This document shows, piece after piece, positions 46,301 to 61,515 of a stretch of 64,000 nt of DNA. Under the pieces are notes generated by a model. That model ran no database searches. It was not told the origin of the DNA and was given only the letters and a program-made list of their open reading frames with translations. The stretch spans positions 109,706,278 through 109,770,277 of the forward strand of contig CP136069.1 in NCBI GenBank assembly GCA_032622095.1, in the 5' to 3' direction. The stretch's first letter is position 1. Each line of letters begins with the position of its first letter. Made by a program: the position numbers and the translations under genes. This DNA comes from Siphonodentalium dalli. Its lineage: Eukaryota; Mollusca; Scaphopoda; Gadilida; Siphonodentaliidae.

Positions 46301-49300
46301 AATGATAATGACCACATTTTGGACAGATTTAAAGAAGAAACGCATGGATTCGCCTGTAGATAGTGAAGAAAGTGATAAATCTGGTAATTTTGCATGGATG
46401 TCAGGTACCATTAGGGGGTCAGGGGGTCTAAAGCCCCCCTCCCCACAATTTTGAGGAATGTTAGCCCCCCCCCCACCCATTGGGAAAATGTGTCATTTGA
46501 CCCAATTAAGCTTTTCCGGCACCCAGTAGCCTTATCTTGGACCGTAGCTCCACCCCAAGTCGGGGGGGGGGGGGGTGATGGCGTCACCACTAGAGTTACT
46601 GTCGTGCAAAACTGTCATGGCAGCTTTGTTAAACAGACAGTATGCCCTGCCATCTGGTAAAATTTCATTCCTGAGGCTTTGTCTGATGTTGTATCATAAT
46701 GTTTCGATATTTAAATTGACTTATGGTTGCTTTACATTGCTATTAAAATATTTTTAATTTTTATTTTCTGTTAATTTTGGTAAATATTTATTATAAATTG
46801 CCAAATTCTGCATGAAAAGGGTTTAAAATTGGACAATATATCCCTCTCAAAATGTATATTAACATTTCCTCTTCAATTTAGTAATATTATGGTATATAAG
46901 GACATACTTCAGTTATACAAGATGCATTAGCTAGTAAAATTGAAAAAAAAAGCTAAATTTTTTGGCTTTATTTTGAGGATTGACACTAATTTTCAGGATG
47001 CCTCATATTGGAAAAATAAACCACTACTGCTCGATATAATCCATTTTTGATTTCAGTAAGGTCTATATTTTGATAAAATACTATAAGAAACGCTGTTATT
47101 CACACATATACATATATATAGGAATCAGGGAGCTAAATGTGTTCTGGAGTCGGGGAGCGAGTACACCGTGGAATGCTAAAGGTGAAGGTAACCGAAGAAT
47201 GACCTTCACCTGATACATGCGACACGTTATTAAAGGATGACATCGCGTTTATTTGATTTGTACATAATATCTAAATAATTTAAACTGGTGAATGAATGGG
47301 GGAACGGATTTTTGTGAGCGGGAAATGTATTTAACTAGCTGTTGTAGATCTGGGTTTTTCCAGATCAAATTTGGCTGTGAGATAGCCCTGTCGTACACTT
47401 GGGGATTTATTTTAAAAAGCAAACCCATGACCTATGATTTTTCTTGCATTTTCGTGATCAACTGGTGTCAATCTAGTTGGGTAAACATCACTGGTATGGC
47501 CTGCAGGCTTCAATTCAGCGAATTTGGCCGAAACGTTAACACTGTCGCCTATGGGAAACCATTTAGTTCCGTGATTCCTATAAGGAAAATTTGAATTTTA
47601 CGAAATTTCACGTCTCGCCATGATAAGTTGTTATTTCCATATTTTCTTATTTTCAAATGATAATGACCACATTTTGGACAGATTTAAAGAAGAAACGCAT
47701 GGATTCGCCTGTAGATAGTAAAGAAAGTGATAAATCTGGTAATTTTGCATGGATGTCAGGTACCATTAGGGGGTCAGGGGGTCTAAAGCCCCCCTCCCCA
47801 CAATTTTGAGGAGTGTTAGCCCCCCCCCCACCCATTGGGAAAATGTGTCATTTGACCCAATTAAGCTTTTCCGGCACCCAGTAGCCTTATCTTGGATCGT
47901 AGCTCCCCCCCAAGTCGGGGGGGGGGGGTGATGGCGTCACCACTAGAGTTACTGTCGTGCAAAACTGTCATGGCAGCTTTGTTAAACAGACAGTATGCCC
48001 TGCCATCTGGTAAAATTTCATTCCTGAGGCTTTGTCTGATGTTGTATCATAATGTTTCGATATTTAAATTGACTTATGGTTGCTTTACATTGCTATTAAA
48101 ATATTTTTTATTTTTATTTTCTGTTAATTTTGGTAAATATTTATTATAAATTGCCAAATTCTGCATGAAAAGGGTTTAAAATTGGACAATATATCCCTCT
48201 CAAAATGTATATTAACATTTCCTCTTCAATTTAGTAATATTATGGTATATAAGGACATACTTCAGTTATACAAGATGCATTAGCTAGTAAAATTGAAAAA
48301 AAAAGCTAAATTTTTTGGCTTTATTTTGAGGATGGACACTAATTTTCAGGATGCCTCATATTGGAAAAATAAACCACTACTGCTCGATATAATCCATTTT
48401 TGATTTCAGTAAGGTCTATATTTTGATAAAATACTATAAGAAACGCTGTTATTCACACATATACATATATATAAGAAAAATTTGAATTTTACGAAATTTC
48501 ACGTCTCGCCATGATAAGTTGTTATTTCCATATTTTCTTATTTTCAAATGATAATGACCACATTTTGGACAGATTTAAAGAAGAAACGCATGGATTCGCC
48601 TGTAGATAGTGAAGAAAGTGATAAATCTGGTAATTTTGCATGGATGTCAGGTACCATTAGGGGGTCAGGGGGTCTAAAGCCCCCCTCCCCACAATTTTGA
48701 GGAGTGTTAGCCCCCCCCCCCACCCATTGGGAAAATGTGTCATTTGACCCAATTAAGCTTTTCCGGCACCCAGTAGCCTTATCTTGGACCGTAGCTCCAC
48801 CCCAAGTCGCGGGGGGGGGGGGGGTGATGGCGTCACCACTAGAGTTACTGTCGTGCAAAACTGTCATGGCAGCTTTGTTAAACAGACAGTATGCCCTGCC
48901 ATCTGGTAAAATTTCATTCCTGAGGCTTTGTCTGATGTTGTATCATAATGTTTCGATATTTAAATTGACTTATGGTTGCTTTACATTGCTATTAAAATAT
49001 TTTTAATTTTTATTTTCTGTTAATTTTGGTAAATATTTATTATAAATTGCCAAATTCTGCATGAAAAGGGTTTAAAATTGGACAATATATCCCTCTCAAA
49101 ATGTATATTAACATTTCCTCTTCAATTTAGTAATATTATGGTATATAAGGACATACTTCAGTTATACAAGATGCATTAGCTAGTAAAATTGAAAAAAAAA
49201 GCTAAATTTTTTGGCTTTATTTTGAGGATTGACACTAATTTTCAGGATGCCTCATATTGGAAAAATAAACCACTACTGCTCGATATAATCCATTTTTGAT

Positions 49301-52300
49301 TTCAGTAAGGTCTATATTTTGATAAAATACTATAAGAAACGCTGTTATTCACACATATACATATATATAGGAATCAGGGAGCTAAATGTGTTCTGGAGTC
49401 GGGGAGCGAGTACACCGTGGAATGCTAAAGGTGAAGGTAACCGAAGAATGACCTTCACCTGATACATGCGACACGTTATTAAAGGATGACATCGCGTTTA
49501 TTTGATTTGTACATAATATCTAAATAATTTAAACTGGTGAATGAATGGGGGAACGGATTTTTGTGAGCGGGAAATGTATTTAACTAGCTGTTGTAGATCT
49601 GGGTTTTTCCAGATCAAATTTGGCTGTGAGATAGCCCTGTCGTACACTTGGGGATTTATTTTAAAAAGCAAACCCATGACCTATGATTTTTCTTGCATTT
49701 TCGTGATCAACTGGTGTCAATCTAGTTGGGTAAACATCACTGGTATGGCCTGCAGGCTTCAATTCAGCGAATTTGGCCGAAACGTTAACACTGTCGCCTA
49801 TGGGAAACCATTTAGTTCCGTGATTCCTATAAGGAAAATTTGAATTTTACGAAATTTCACGTCTCGCCATGATAAGTTGTTATTTCCATATTTTCTTATT
49901 TTCAAATGATAATGACCACATTTTGGACAGATTTAAAGAAGAAACGCATGGATTCGCCTGTAGATAGTAAAGAAAGTGATAAATCTGGTAATTTTGCATG
50001 GATGTCAGGTACCATTAGGGGGTCAGGGGGTCTAAAGCCCCCCTCCCCACAATTTTGAGGAGTGTTAGCCCCCCCCACCCATTGGGAAAATGTGTCATTT
50101 GACCCAATTAAGCTTTTCCGGCACCCAGTAGCCTTATCTTGGATCGTAGCTCCCCCCCAAGTCGGGGGGGGGGGGGGTGATGGCGTCACCACTAGAGTTA
50201 CTGTCGTGCAAAACTGTCATGGCAGCTTTGTTAAACAGACAGTATGCCCTGCCATCTGGTAAAATTTCATTCCTGAGGCTTTGTCTGATGTTGTATCATA
50301 ATGTTTCGATATTTAAATTGACTTATGGTTGCTTTACATTGCTATTAAAATATTTTTTATTTTTATTTTCTGTTAATTTTGGTAAATATTTATTATAAAT
50401 TGCCAAATTCTGCATGAAAAGGGTTTAAAATTGGACAATATATCCCTCTCAAAATGTATATTAACATTTCCTCTTCAATTTAGTAATATTATGGTATATA
50501 AGGACATACTTCAGTTATACAAGATGCATTAGCTAGTAAAATTGAAAAAAAAAGCTAAATTTTTTGGCTTTATTTTGAGGATGGACACTAATTTTCAGGA
50601 TGCCTCATATTGGAAAAATAAACCACTACTGCTCGATATAATCCATTTTTGATTTCAGTAAGGTCTATATTTTGATAAAATACTATAAGAAACGCTGTTA
50701 TTCACACATATACATATATATAAGAAAAATTTGAATTTTACGAAATTTCACGTCTCGCCATGATAAGTTGTTATTTCCATATTTTCTTATTTTCAAATGA
50801 TAATGACCACATTTTGGACAGATTTAAAGAAGAAACGCATGGATTCGCCTGTAGATAGTGAAGAAAGTGATAAATCTGGTAATTTTGCATGGATGTCAGG
50901 TACCATTAGGGGGTCAGGGGGTCTAAAGCCCCCCTCCCCACAATTTTGAGGAGTGTTAGCCCCCCCCCCACCCATTGGGAAAATGTGTCATTTGACCCAA
51001 TTAAGCTTTTCCGGCACCCAGTAGCCTTATCTTGGACCGTAGCTCCACCCCAAGTCGGGGGGGGGGGGTGATGGCGTCACCACTAGAGTTACTGTCGTGC
51101 AAAACTGTCATGGCAGCTTTGTTAAACAGACAGTATGCCCTGCCATCTGGTAAAATTTCATTCCTGAGGCTTTGTCTGATGTTGTATCATAATGTTTCGA
51201 TATTTAAATTGACTTATGGTTGCTTTACATTGCTATTAAAATATTTTTTATTTTTATTTTCTGTTAATTTTGGTAAATATTTATTATAAATTGCCAAATT
51301 CTGCATGAAAAGGGTTTAAAATTGGACAATATATCCCTCTCAAAATGTATATTAACATTTCCTCTTCAATTTAGTAATATTATGGTATATAAGGACATAC
51401 TTCAGTTATACGAGATGCATTAGCTAGTAAAATTGAAAAAAAAAGCTAAATTTTTTGGCTTCATTTTGAGGATGGACACTAATTTTCAGGATGCCTCATA
51501 TTGGAAAAATAAACCACTACTGCTCGATATAATCCATTTTTGATTTCAGTAAGGTCTATATTTTGATAAAATACTATAAGAAACGCTGTTATTCACACAT
51601 ATACATATATATAAGAAAAATTTGAATTTTACGAAATTTCACGTCTCGCCATGATAAGTTGTTATTTCCATATTTTCTTATTTTCAAATGATAATGACCA
51701 CATTTTGGACAGATTTAAAGAAGAAACGCATGGATTCGCCTGTAGATAGTGAAGAAAGTGATAAATCTGGTAATTTTGCATGGATGTCAGGTACCATTAG
51801 GGGGTCAGGGGGTCTAAAGCCCCCCTCCCCACAATTTTGAGGAATGTTAGCCCCCCTCCCCACCCATTGGGAAAATGTGTCATTTGACCCAATTAAGCTT
51901 TTCCGGCACCCAGTAGCCTTATCTTGGACCGTAGCTCCACCCCAAGTCGGGGGGGGGGTGATGGCGTCACCACTAGAGTTACTGTCGTGCAAAACTGTCA
52001 TGGCAGCTTTGTTAAACAGACAGTATGCCCTGCCATCTGGTAAAATTTCATTCCTGAGGCTTTGTCTGATGTTGTATCATAATGTTTCGATATTTAAATT
52101 GACTTATGGTTGCTTTACATTGCTATTAAAATATTTTTAATTTTTATTTTCTGTTAATTTTGGTAAATATTTATTATAAATTGCCAAATTCTGCATGAAA
52201 AGGGTTTAAAATTGGACAATATATCCCTCTCAAAATGTATATTAACATTTCCTCTTCAATTTAGTAATATTATGGTATATAAGGACATACTTCAGTTATA

Positions 52301-55300
52301 CAAGATGCATTAGCTAGTAAAATTGAAAAAAAAAGCTAAATTTTTTGGCTTTATTTTGAGGATTGACACTAATTTTCAGGATGCCTCATATTGGAAAAAT
52401 AAACCACTACTGCTCGATATAATCCATTTTTGATTTCAGTAAGGTCTATATTTTGATAAAATACTATAAGAAACGCTGTTATTCACACATATACATATAT
52501 ATAGGAATCAGGGAGCTAAATGTGTTCTGGAGTCGGGGAGCGAGTACACCGTGGAATGCTAAAGGTGAAGGTAACCGAAGAATGACCTTCACCTGATACA
52601 TGCGACACGTTATTAAAGGATGACATCGCGTTTATTTGATTTGTACATAATATCTAAATAATTTAAACTGGTGAATGAATGGGGGAACGGATTTTTGTGA
52701 GCGGGAAATGTATTTAACTAGCTGTTGTAGATCTGGGTTTTTCCAGATCAAATTTGGCTGTGAGATAGCCCTGTCGTACACTTGGGGATTTATTTTAAAA
52801 AGCAAACCCATGACCTATGATTTTTCTTGCATTTTCGTGATCAACTGGTGTCAATCTAGTTGGGTAAACATCACTGGTATGGCCTGCAGGCTTCAATTCA
52901 GCGAATTTGGCCGAAACGTTAACACTGTCGCCTATGGGAAACCATTTAGTTCCGTGATTCCTATAAGGAAAATTTGAATTTTACGAAATTTCACGTCTCG
53001 CCATGATAAGTTGTTATTTCCATATTTTCTTATTTTCAAATGATAATGACCACATTTTGGACAGATTTAAAGAAGAAACGCATGGATTCGCCTGTAGATA
53101 GTAAAGAAAGTGATAAATCTGGTAATTTTGCATGGATGTCAGGTACCATTAGGGGGTCAGGGGGTCTAAAGCCCCCCTCCCCACAATTTTGAGGAGTGTT
53201 AGCCCCCCCCCCCCCCCACCCATTGGGAAAATGTGTCATTTGACCCAATTAAGCTTTTCCGGCACCCAGTAGCCTTATCTTGGATCGTAGCTCCCCCCCA
53301 AGTCGGGGGGGGGGTGATGGCGTCACCACTAGAGTTACTGTCGTGCAAAACTGTCATGGCAGCTTTGTTAAACAGACAGTATGCCCTGCCATCTGGTAAA
53401 ATTTCATTCCTGAGGCTTTGTCTGATGTTGTATCATAATGTTTCGATATTTAAATTGACTTATGGTTGCTTTACATTGCTATTAAAATATTTTTTATTTT
53501 TATTTTCTGTTAATTTTGGTAAATATTTATTATAAATTGCCAAATTCTGCATGAAAAGGGTTTAAAATTGGACAATATATCCCTCTCAAAATGTATATTA
53601 ACATTTCCTCTTCAATTTAGTAATATTATGGTATATAAGGACATACTTCAGTTATACAAGATGCATTAGCTAGTAAAATTGAAAAAAAAAGCTAAATTTT
53701 TTGGCTTTATTTTGAGGATGGACACTAATTTTCAGGATGCCTCATATTGGAAAAATAAACCACTACTGCTCGATATAATCCATTTTTGATTTCAGTAAGG
53801 TCTATATTTTGATAAAATACTATAAGAAACGCTGTTATTCACACATATACATATATATAAGAAAAATTTGAATTTTACGAAATTTCACGTCTCGCCATGA
53901 TAAGTTGTTATTTCCATATTTTCTTATTTTCAAATGATAATGACCACATTTTGGACAGATTTAAAGAAGAAACGCATGGATTCGCCTGTAGATAGTGAAG
54001 AAAGTGATAAATCTGGTAATTTTGCATGGATGTCAGGTACCATTAGGGGGTCAGGGGGTCTAAAGCCCCCCTCCCCACAATTTTGAGGAGTGTTAGCCCC
54101 CCCCCCCACCCATTGGGAAAATGTGTCATTTGACCCAATTAAGCTTTTCCGGCACCCAGTAGCCTTATCTTGGACCGTAGCTCCACCCCAAGTCGCGGGG
54201 GGGGGGGGGGTGATGGCGTCACCACTAGAGTTACTGTCGTGCAAAACTGTCATGGCAGCTTTGTTAAACAGACAGTATGCCCTGCCATCTGGTAAAATTT
54301 CATTCCTGAGGCTTTGTCTGATGTTGTATCATAATGTTTCGATATTTAAATTGACTTATGGTTGCTTTACATTGCTATTAAAATATTTTTAATTTTTATT
54401 TTCTGTTAATTTTGGTAAATATTTATTATAAATTGCCAAATTCTGCATGAAAAGGGTTTAAAATTGGACAATATATCCCTCTCAAAATGTATATTAACAT
54501 TTCCTCTTCAATTTAGTAATATTATGGTATATAAGGACATACTTCAGTTATACAAGATGCATTAGCTAGTAAAATTGAAAAAAAAAGCTAAATTTTTTGG
54601 CTTTATTTTGAGGATTGACACTAATTTTCAGGATGCCTCATATTGGAAAAATAAACCACTACTGCTCGATATAATCCATTTTTGATTTCAGTAAGGTCTA
54701 TATTTTGATAAAATACTATAAGAAACGCTGTTATTCACACATATACATATATATAGGAATCAGGGAGCTAAATGTGTTCTGGAGTCGGGGAGCGAGTACA
54801 CCGTGGAATGCTAAAGGTGAAGGTAACCGAAGAATGACCTTCACCTGATACATGCGACACGTTATTAAAGGATGACATCGCGTTTATTTGATTTGTACAT
54901 AATATCTAAATAATTTAAACTGGTGAATGAATGGGGGAACGGATTTTTGTGAGCGGGAAATGTATTTAACTAGCTGTTGTAGATCTGGGTTTTTCCAGAT
55001 CAAATTTGGCTGTGAGATAGCCCTGTCGTACACTTGGGGATTTATTTTAAAAAGCAAACCCATGACCTATGATTTTTCTTGCATTTTCGTGATCAACTGG
55101 TGTCAATCTAGTTGGGTAAACATCACTGGTATGGCCTGCAGGCTTCAATTCAGCGAATTTGGCCGAAACGTTAACACTGTCGCCTATGGGAAACCATTTA
55201 GTTCCGTGATTCCTATAAGGAAAATTTGAATTTTACGAAATTTCACGTCTCGCCATGATAAGTTGTTATTTCCATATTTTCTTATTTTCAAATGATAATG

Positions 55301-58300
55301 ACCACATTTTGGACAGATTTAAAGAAGAAACGCATGGATTCGCCTGTAGATAGTAAAGAAAGTGATAAATCTGGTAATTTTGCATGGATGTCAGGTACCA
55401 TTAGGGGGTCAGGGGGTCTAAAGCCCCCCTCCCCACAATTTTGAGGAGTGTTAGCCCCCCCCACCCATTGGGAAAATGTGTCATTTGACCCAATTAAGCT
55501 TTTCCGGCACCCAGTAGCCTTATCTTGGACCGTAGCTCCCCCCCCCAAGTCGGGGGGGGGTGATGGCGTCACCACTAGAGTTACTGTCGTGCAAAACTGT
55601 CATGGCAGCTTTGTTAAACAGACAGTATGCCCTGCCATCTGGTAAAATTTCATTCCTGAGGCTTTGTCTGATGTTGTATCATAATGTTTCGATATTTAAA
55701 TTGACTTATGGTTGCTTTACATTGCTATTAAAATATTTTTTATTTTTATTTTCTGTTAATTTTGGTAAATATTTATTATAAATTGCCAAATTCTGCATGA
55801 AAAGGGTTTAAAATTGGACAATATATCCCTCTCAAAATGTATATTAACATTTCCTCTTCAATTTAGTAATATTATGGTATATAAGGACATACTTCAGTTA
55901 TACGAGATGCATTAGCTAGTAAAATTGAAAAAAAAAGCTAAATTTTTTGGCTTTATTTTGAGGATGGACACTAATTTTCAGGATGCCTCATATTGGAAAA
56001 ATAAACCACTACTGCTCGATATAATCCATTTTTGATTTCAGTAAGGTCTATATTTTGATAAAATACTATAAGAAACGCTGTTATTCACACATATACATAT
56101 ATATATAAGAAAAATTTGAATTTTACGAAATTTCACGTCTCGCCATGATAAGTTGTTATTTCCATATTTTCTTATTTTCAAATGATAATGACCACATTTT
56201 GGACTGATTTAAAGAAGAAACGCATGGATTCGCCTGTAGATAGTGAAGAAAGTGATAAATCTGGTAATTTTGCATGGATGTCAGGTACCATTAGGGGGTC
56301 AGGGGGTCTAAAGCCCCCCTCCCCACAATTTTGAGGAATGTTAGCCCCCCCCCCCACCCATCGGGAAAATGTGTCATTTGACCCAATTAAGCTTTTCCGG
56401 CACCCAGTAGCCTTATCTTGGACCGTAGCTCCACCCCAAGTCGGGGGGGGGGGGGTGATGGCGTCACCACTAGAGTTACTGTCGTGCAAAACTGTCATGG
56501 CAGCTTTGTTAAACAGACAGTATGCCCTGCCATCTGGTAAAATTTCATTCCTGAGGCTTTGTCTGATGTTGTATCATAATGTTTCGATATTTAAATTGAC
56601 TTATGGTTGCTTTACATTGCTATTAAAATATTTTTAATTTTTATTTTCTGTTAATTTTGGTAAATATTTATTATAAATTGCCAAATTCTGCATGAAAAGG
56701 GTTTAAAATTGGACAATATATCCCTCTCAAAATGTATATTAACATTTCCTCTTCAATTTAGTAATATTATGGTATATAAGGACATACTTCAGTTATACAA
56801 GATGCATTAGCTAGTAAAATTGAAAAAAAAAGCTAAATTTTTTGGCTTTATTTTGAGGATTGACACTAATTTTCAGGATGCCTCATATTGGAAAAATAAA
56901 CCACTACTGCTCGATATAATCCATTTTTGATTTCAGTAAGGTCTATATTTTGATAAAATACTATAAGAAACGCTGTTATTCACACATATACATATATATA
57001 GGAATCAGGGAGCTAAATGTGTTCTGGAGTCGGGGAGCGAGTACACCGTGGAATGCTAAAGGTGAAGGTAACCGAAGAATGACCTTCACCTGATACATGC
57101 GACACGTTATTAAAGGATGACATCGCGTTTATTTGATTTGTACATAATATCTAAATAATTTAAACTGGTGAATGAATGGGGGAACGGATTTTTGTGAGCG
57201 GGAAATGTATTTAACTAGCTGTTGTAGATCTGGGTTTTTCCAGATCAAATTTGGCTGTGAGATAGCCCTGTCGTACACTTGGGGATTTATTTTAAAAAGC
57301 AAACCCATGACCTATGATTTTTCTTGCATTTTCGTGATCAACTGGTGTCAATCTAGTTGGGTAAACATCACTGGTATGGCCTGCAGGCTTCAATTCAGCG
57401 AATTTGGCCGAAACGTTAACACTGTCGCCTATGGGAAACCATTTAGTTCCGTGATTCCTATAAGGAAAATTTGAATTTTACGAAATTTCACGTCTCGCCA
57501 TGATAAGTTGTTATTTCCATATTTTCTTATTTTCAAATGATAATGACCACATTTTGGACAGATTTAAAGAAGAAACGCATGGATTCGCCTGTAGATAGTA
57601 AAGAAAGTGATAAATCTGGTAATTTTGCATGGATGTCAGGTACCATTAGGGGGTCAGGGGGTCTAAAGCCCCCCTCCCCACAATTTTGAGGAGTGTTAGC
57701 CCCCCCCCACCCATTGGGAAAATGTGTCATTTGACCCAATTAAGCTTTTCCGGCACCCAGTAGCCTTATCTTGGATCGTAGCTCCCCCCCAAGTCGGGGG
57801 GGGGGGGGGGTGATGGCGTCACCACTAGAGTTACTGTCGTGCAAAACTGTCATGGCAGCTTTGTTAAACAGACAGTATGCCCTGCCATCTGGTAAAATTT
57901 CATTCCTGAGGCTTTGTCTGATGTTGTATCATAATGTTTCGATATTTAAATTGACTTATGGTTGCTTTACATTGCTATTAAAATATTTTTTATTTTTATT
58001 TTCTGTTAATTTTGGTAAATATTTATTATAAATTGCCAAATTCTGCATGAAAAGGGTTTAAAATTGGACAATATATCCCTCTCAAAATGTATATTAACAT
58101 TTCCTCTTCAATTTAGTAATATTATGGTATATAAGGACATACTTCAGTTATACAAGATGCATTAGCTAGTAAAATTGAAAAAAAAAGCTAAATTTTTTGG
58201 CTTTATTTTGAGGATGGACACTAATTTTCAGGATGCCTCATATTGGAAAAATAAACCACTACTGCTCGATATAATCCATTTTTGATTTCAGTAAGGTCTA

Positions 58301-61300
58301 TATTTTGATAAAATACTATAAGAAACGCTGTTATTCACACATATACATATATATAAGAAAAATTTGAATTTTACGAAATTTCACGTCTCGCCATGATAAG
58401 TTGTTATTTCCATATTTTCTTATTTTCAAATGATAATGACCACATTTTGGACAGATTTAAAGAAGAAACGCATGGATTCGCCTGTAGATAGTGAAGAAAG
58501 TGATAAATCTGGTAATTTTGCATGGATGTCAGGTACCATTAGGGGGTCAGGGGGTCTAAAGCCCCCCTCCCCACAATTTTGAGGAGTGTTAGCCCCCCCC
58601 CCACCCATTGGGAAAATGTGTCATTTGACCCAATTAAGCTTTTCCGGCACCCAGTAGCCTTATCTTGGACCGTAGCTCCACCCCAAGTCGGGGGGGGGGG
58701 GGGGGTGATGGCGTCACCACTAGAGTTACTGTCGTGCAAAACTGCCATGGCAGCTTTGTTAAACAGACAGTATGCCCTGCCATCTGGTAAAATTTCATTC
58801 CTGAGGCTTTGTCTGATGTTGTATCATAATGTTTCGATATTTAAATTGACTTATGGTTGCTTTACATTGCTATTAAAATATTTTTAATTTTTATTTTCTG
58901 TTAATTTTGGTAAATATTTATTATAAATTGCCAAATTCTGCATGAAAAGGGTTTAAAATTGGACAATATATCCCTCTCAAAATGTATATTAACATTTCCT
59001 CTTCAATTTAGTAATATTATGGTATATAAGGACATACTTCAGTTATACAAGATGCATTAGCTAGTAAAATTGAAAAAAAAAGCTAAATTTTTTGGCTTTA
59101 TTTTGAGGATTGACACTAATTTTCAGGATGCCTCATATTGGAAAAATAAACCACTACTGCTCGATATAATCCATTTTTGATTTCAGTAAGGTCTATATTT
59201 TGATAAAATACTATAAGAAACGCTGTTATTCACACATATACATATATATAGGAATCAGGGAGCTAAATGTGTTCTGGAGTCGGGGAGCGAGTACACCGTG
59301 GAATGCTAAAGGTGAAGGTAACCGAAGAATGACCTTCACCTGATACATGCGACACGTTATTAAAGGATGACATCGCGTTTATTTGATTTGTACATAATAT
59401 CTAAATAATTTAAACTGGTGAATGAATGGGGGAACGGATTTTTGTGAGCGGGAAATGTATTTAACTAGCTGTTGTAGATCTGGGTTTTTCCAGATCAAAT
59501 TTGGCTGTGAGATAGCCCTGTCGTACACTTGGGGATTTATTTTAAAAAGCAAACCCATGACCTATGATTTTTCTTGCATTTTCGTGATCAACTGGTGTCA
59601 ATCTAGTTGGGTAAACATCACTGGTATGGCCTGCAGGCTTCAATTCAGCGAATTTGACCGAAACGTTAACACTGTCGCCTATGGGAAACCATTTAGTTCC
59701 GTGATTCCTATAAGAAAAATTTGAATTTTACGAAATTTCACGTCTCGCCATGATAAGTTGTTATTTCCATATTTTCTTATTTTCAAATGATAATGACCAC
59801 ATTTTGGACAGATTTAAAGAAGAAACGCATGGATTCGCCTGTAGATAGTAAAGAAAGTGATAAATCTGGTAATTTTGCATGGATGTCAGGTACCATTAGG
59901 GGTCAGGGGGTCTAAAGCCCCCCTCCCCACAATTTTGAGGAGTGTTAGCCCCCCCCCACCCATTGGGAAAATGTGTCATTTGACCCAATTAAGCTTTTCC
60001 GGCACCCAGTAGCCTTATCTTGGACCGTAGCTCCACCCCAAGTCGGGGGGGGGGGTGATGGCGTCACCACTAGAGTTACTGTCGTGCAAAACTGTCATGG
60101 CAGCTTTGTTAAACAGACAGTATGCCCTGCCATCTGGTAAAATTTCATTCCTGAGGCTTTGTCTGATGTTGTATCATAATGTTTCGATATTTAAATTGAC
60201 TTATGGTTGCTTTACATTGCTATTAAAATATTTTTTATTTTTATTTTTTGTTAATTTTGGTAAATATTTATTATAAATTGCCAAATTCTGCATGAAAAGG
60301 GTTTAAAATTGGACAATATATCCCTCTCAAAATGTATATTAACATTTCCTCTTCAATTTAGTAATATTATGGTATATAAGGACATACTTCAGTTATACAA
60401 GATGCATTAGCTAGTAAAATTGAAAAAAAAAGCAAATTTTTTTGGCTTTATTTTGAGGATTGACATTAATTTTCAGGATGCCTCATATTGGAAAAATAAA
60501 CCACTACTGCTCGATATAATCCATTTTTGATTTCAGTAAGGTCTATATTTTGATAAAATACTATAAGAAACGCTGTTATTCACACATATACATATATATA
60601 AGAAAAATTTGAATTTTACGAAATTTCACGTCTCGCCATAATAAGTTGTTATTTCCATATTTTCTTATTTTCAAATGATAATGACCACATTTTGGACAGA
60701 TTTAAAGAAGAAACGCATGGATTCGCCTGTAGATAGTAAAGAAAGTGATAAATCTGGTAATTTTGCATGGATGTCAGGTACCATTAGGGGGTCAGGGGGT
60801 CTAAAGCCCCCCTCCCCACAATTTTGAGGAGTGTTAGCCCCCCCCCCCACCCATTGGGAAAATGTGTCGTTTGACCCAATTAAGCTTTTCCGGCACCCAG
60901 TAGCCTTATCTTGGACCGTAGCTCCCCCCCCCCCCAAGTCGGGGGGGGGGGGGTGATGGCGTCACCACTAGAGTTACTGTCGTGCAAAACTGTCATGGCA
61001 GCTTTGTTAAACAGACAGTATGCCCTGCCATCTGGTAAAATTTCATTCCTGAGGCTTTGTCTGATGTTGTATCATAATGTTTCGATATTTAAATTGACTT
61101 ATGGTTGCTTTACATTGCTATTAAAATATTTTTTTTTTTTATTTTCTGTTAATTTTGGTAAATATTTATTATAAATTGCCAAATTCTGCATGAAAAGGGT
61201 TTAAAATTGGACAATATATCCCTCTCAAAATGTATATTAACATTTCCTCTTCAATTTAGTAATATTATGGTATATAAGGACATACTTCAGTTATACAAGA

Positions 61301-61515
61301 TGCATTAGCTAGTAAAATTGAAAAAAAAAGCTAAATTTTTTGGCTTTATTTTGAGGATGGACACTAATTTTCAGGATGCCTCATATTGGAAAAATAAACC
61401 ACTACTGCTCGATATAATCCATTTTTGATTTCAGTAAGGTCTATATTTTGATAAAATACTATAAGAAACGCTGTTATTCACACATATACATATATATAGG
61501 AATCAGAGAGCTAAA
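40385..61515 (+). repeat. Array block of L-S dimers (about 2.25 kb) with one L-S-S trimer
   Basis: Each B-type full unit is followed by a short unit (S) of about 890 bp, with junctions near 41729, 43984, 46228, 48472, 50721, 51612, 53859, 56107, 58354 and 60600. Two S units in a row follow the L unit at 49387. In S the sequence jumps from CATATATATA to AGAAAAATTTG, removing about 463 bp including both conserved hairpins. All S units share the same junction, so one deletion event was amplified. Confidence 0.92.
41150..41184. repeat. Example of the C-run / G-run hairpin in satellite units
   Basis: In this unit a C-run is followed by AAGTC and then a longer G-run, so that the runs can pair around a 5-base loop. 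B-type units mostly have the long C-run; A and C units have CTCCACCCC in its place. Run lengths differ in nearly every unit, from about 8 to 20 G. Confidence 0.75.
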
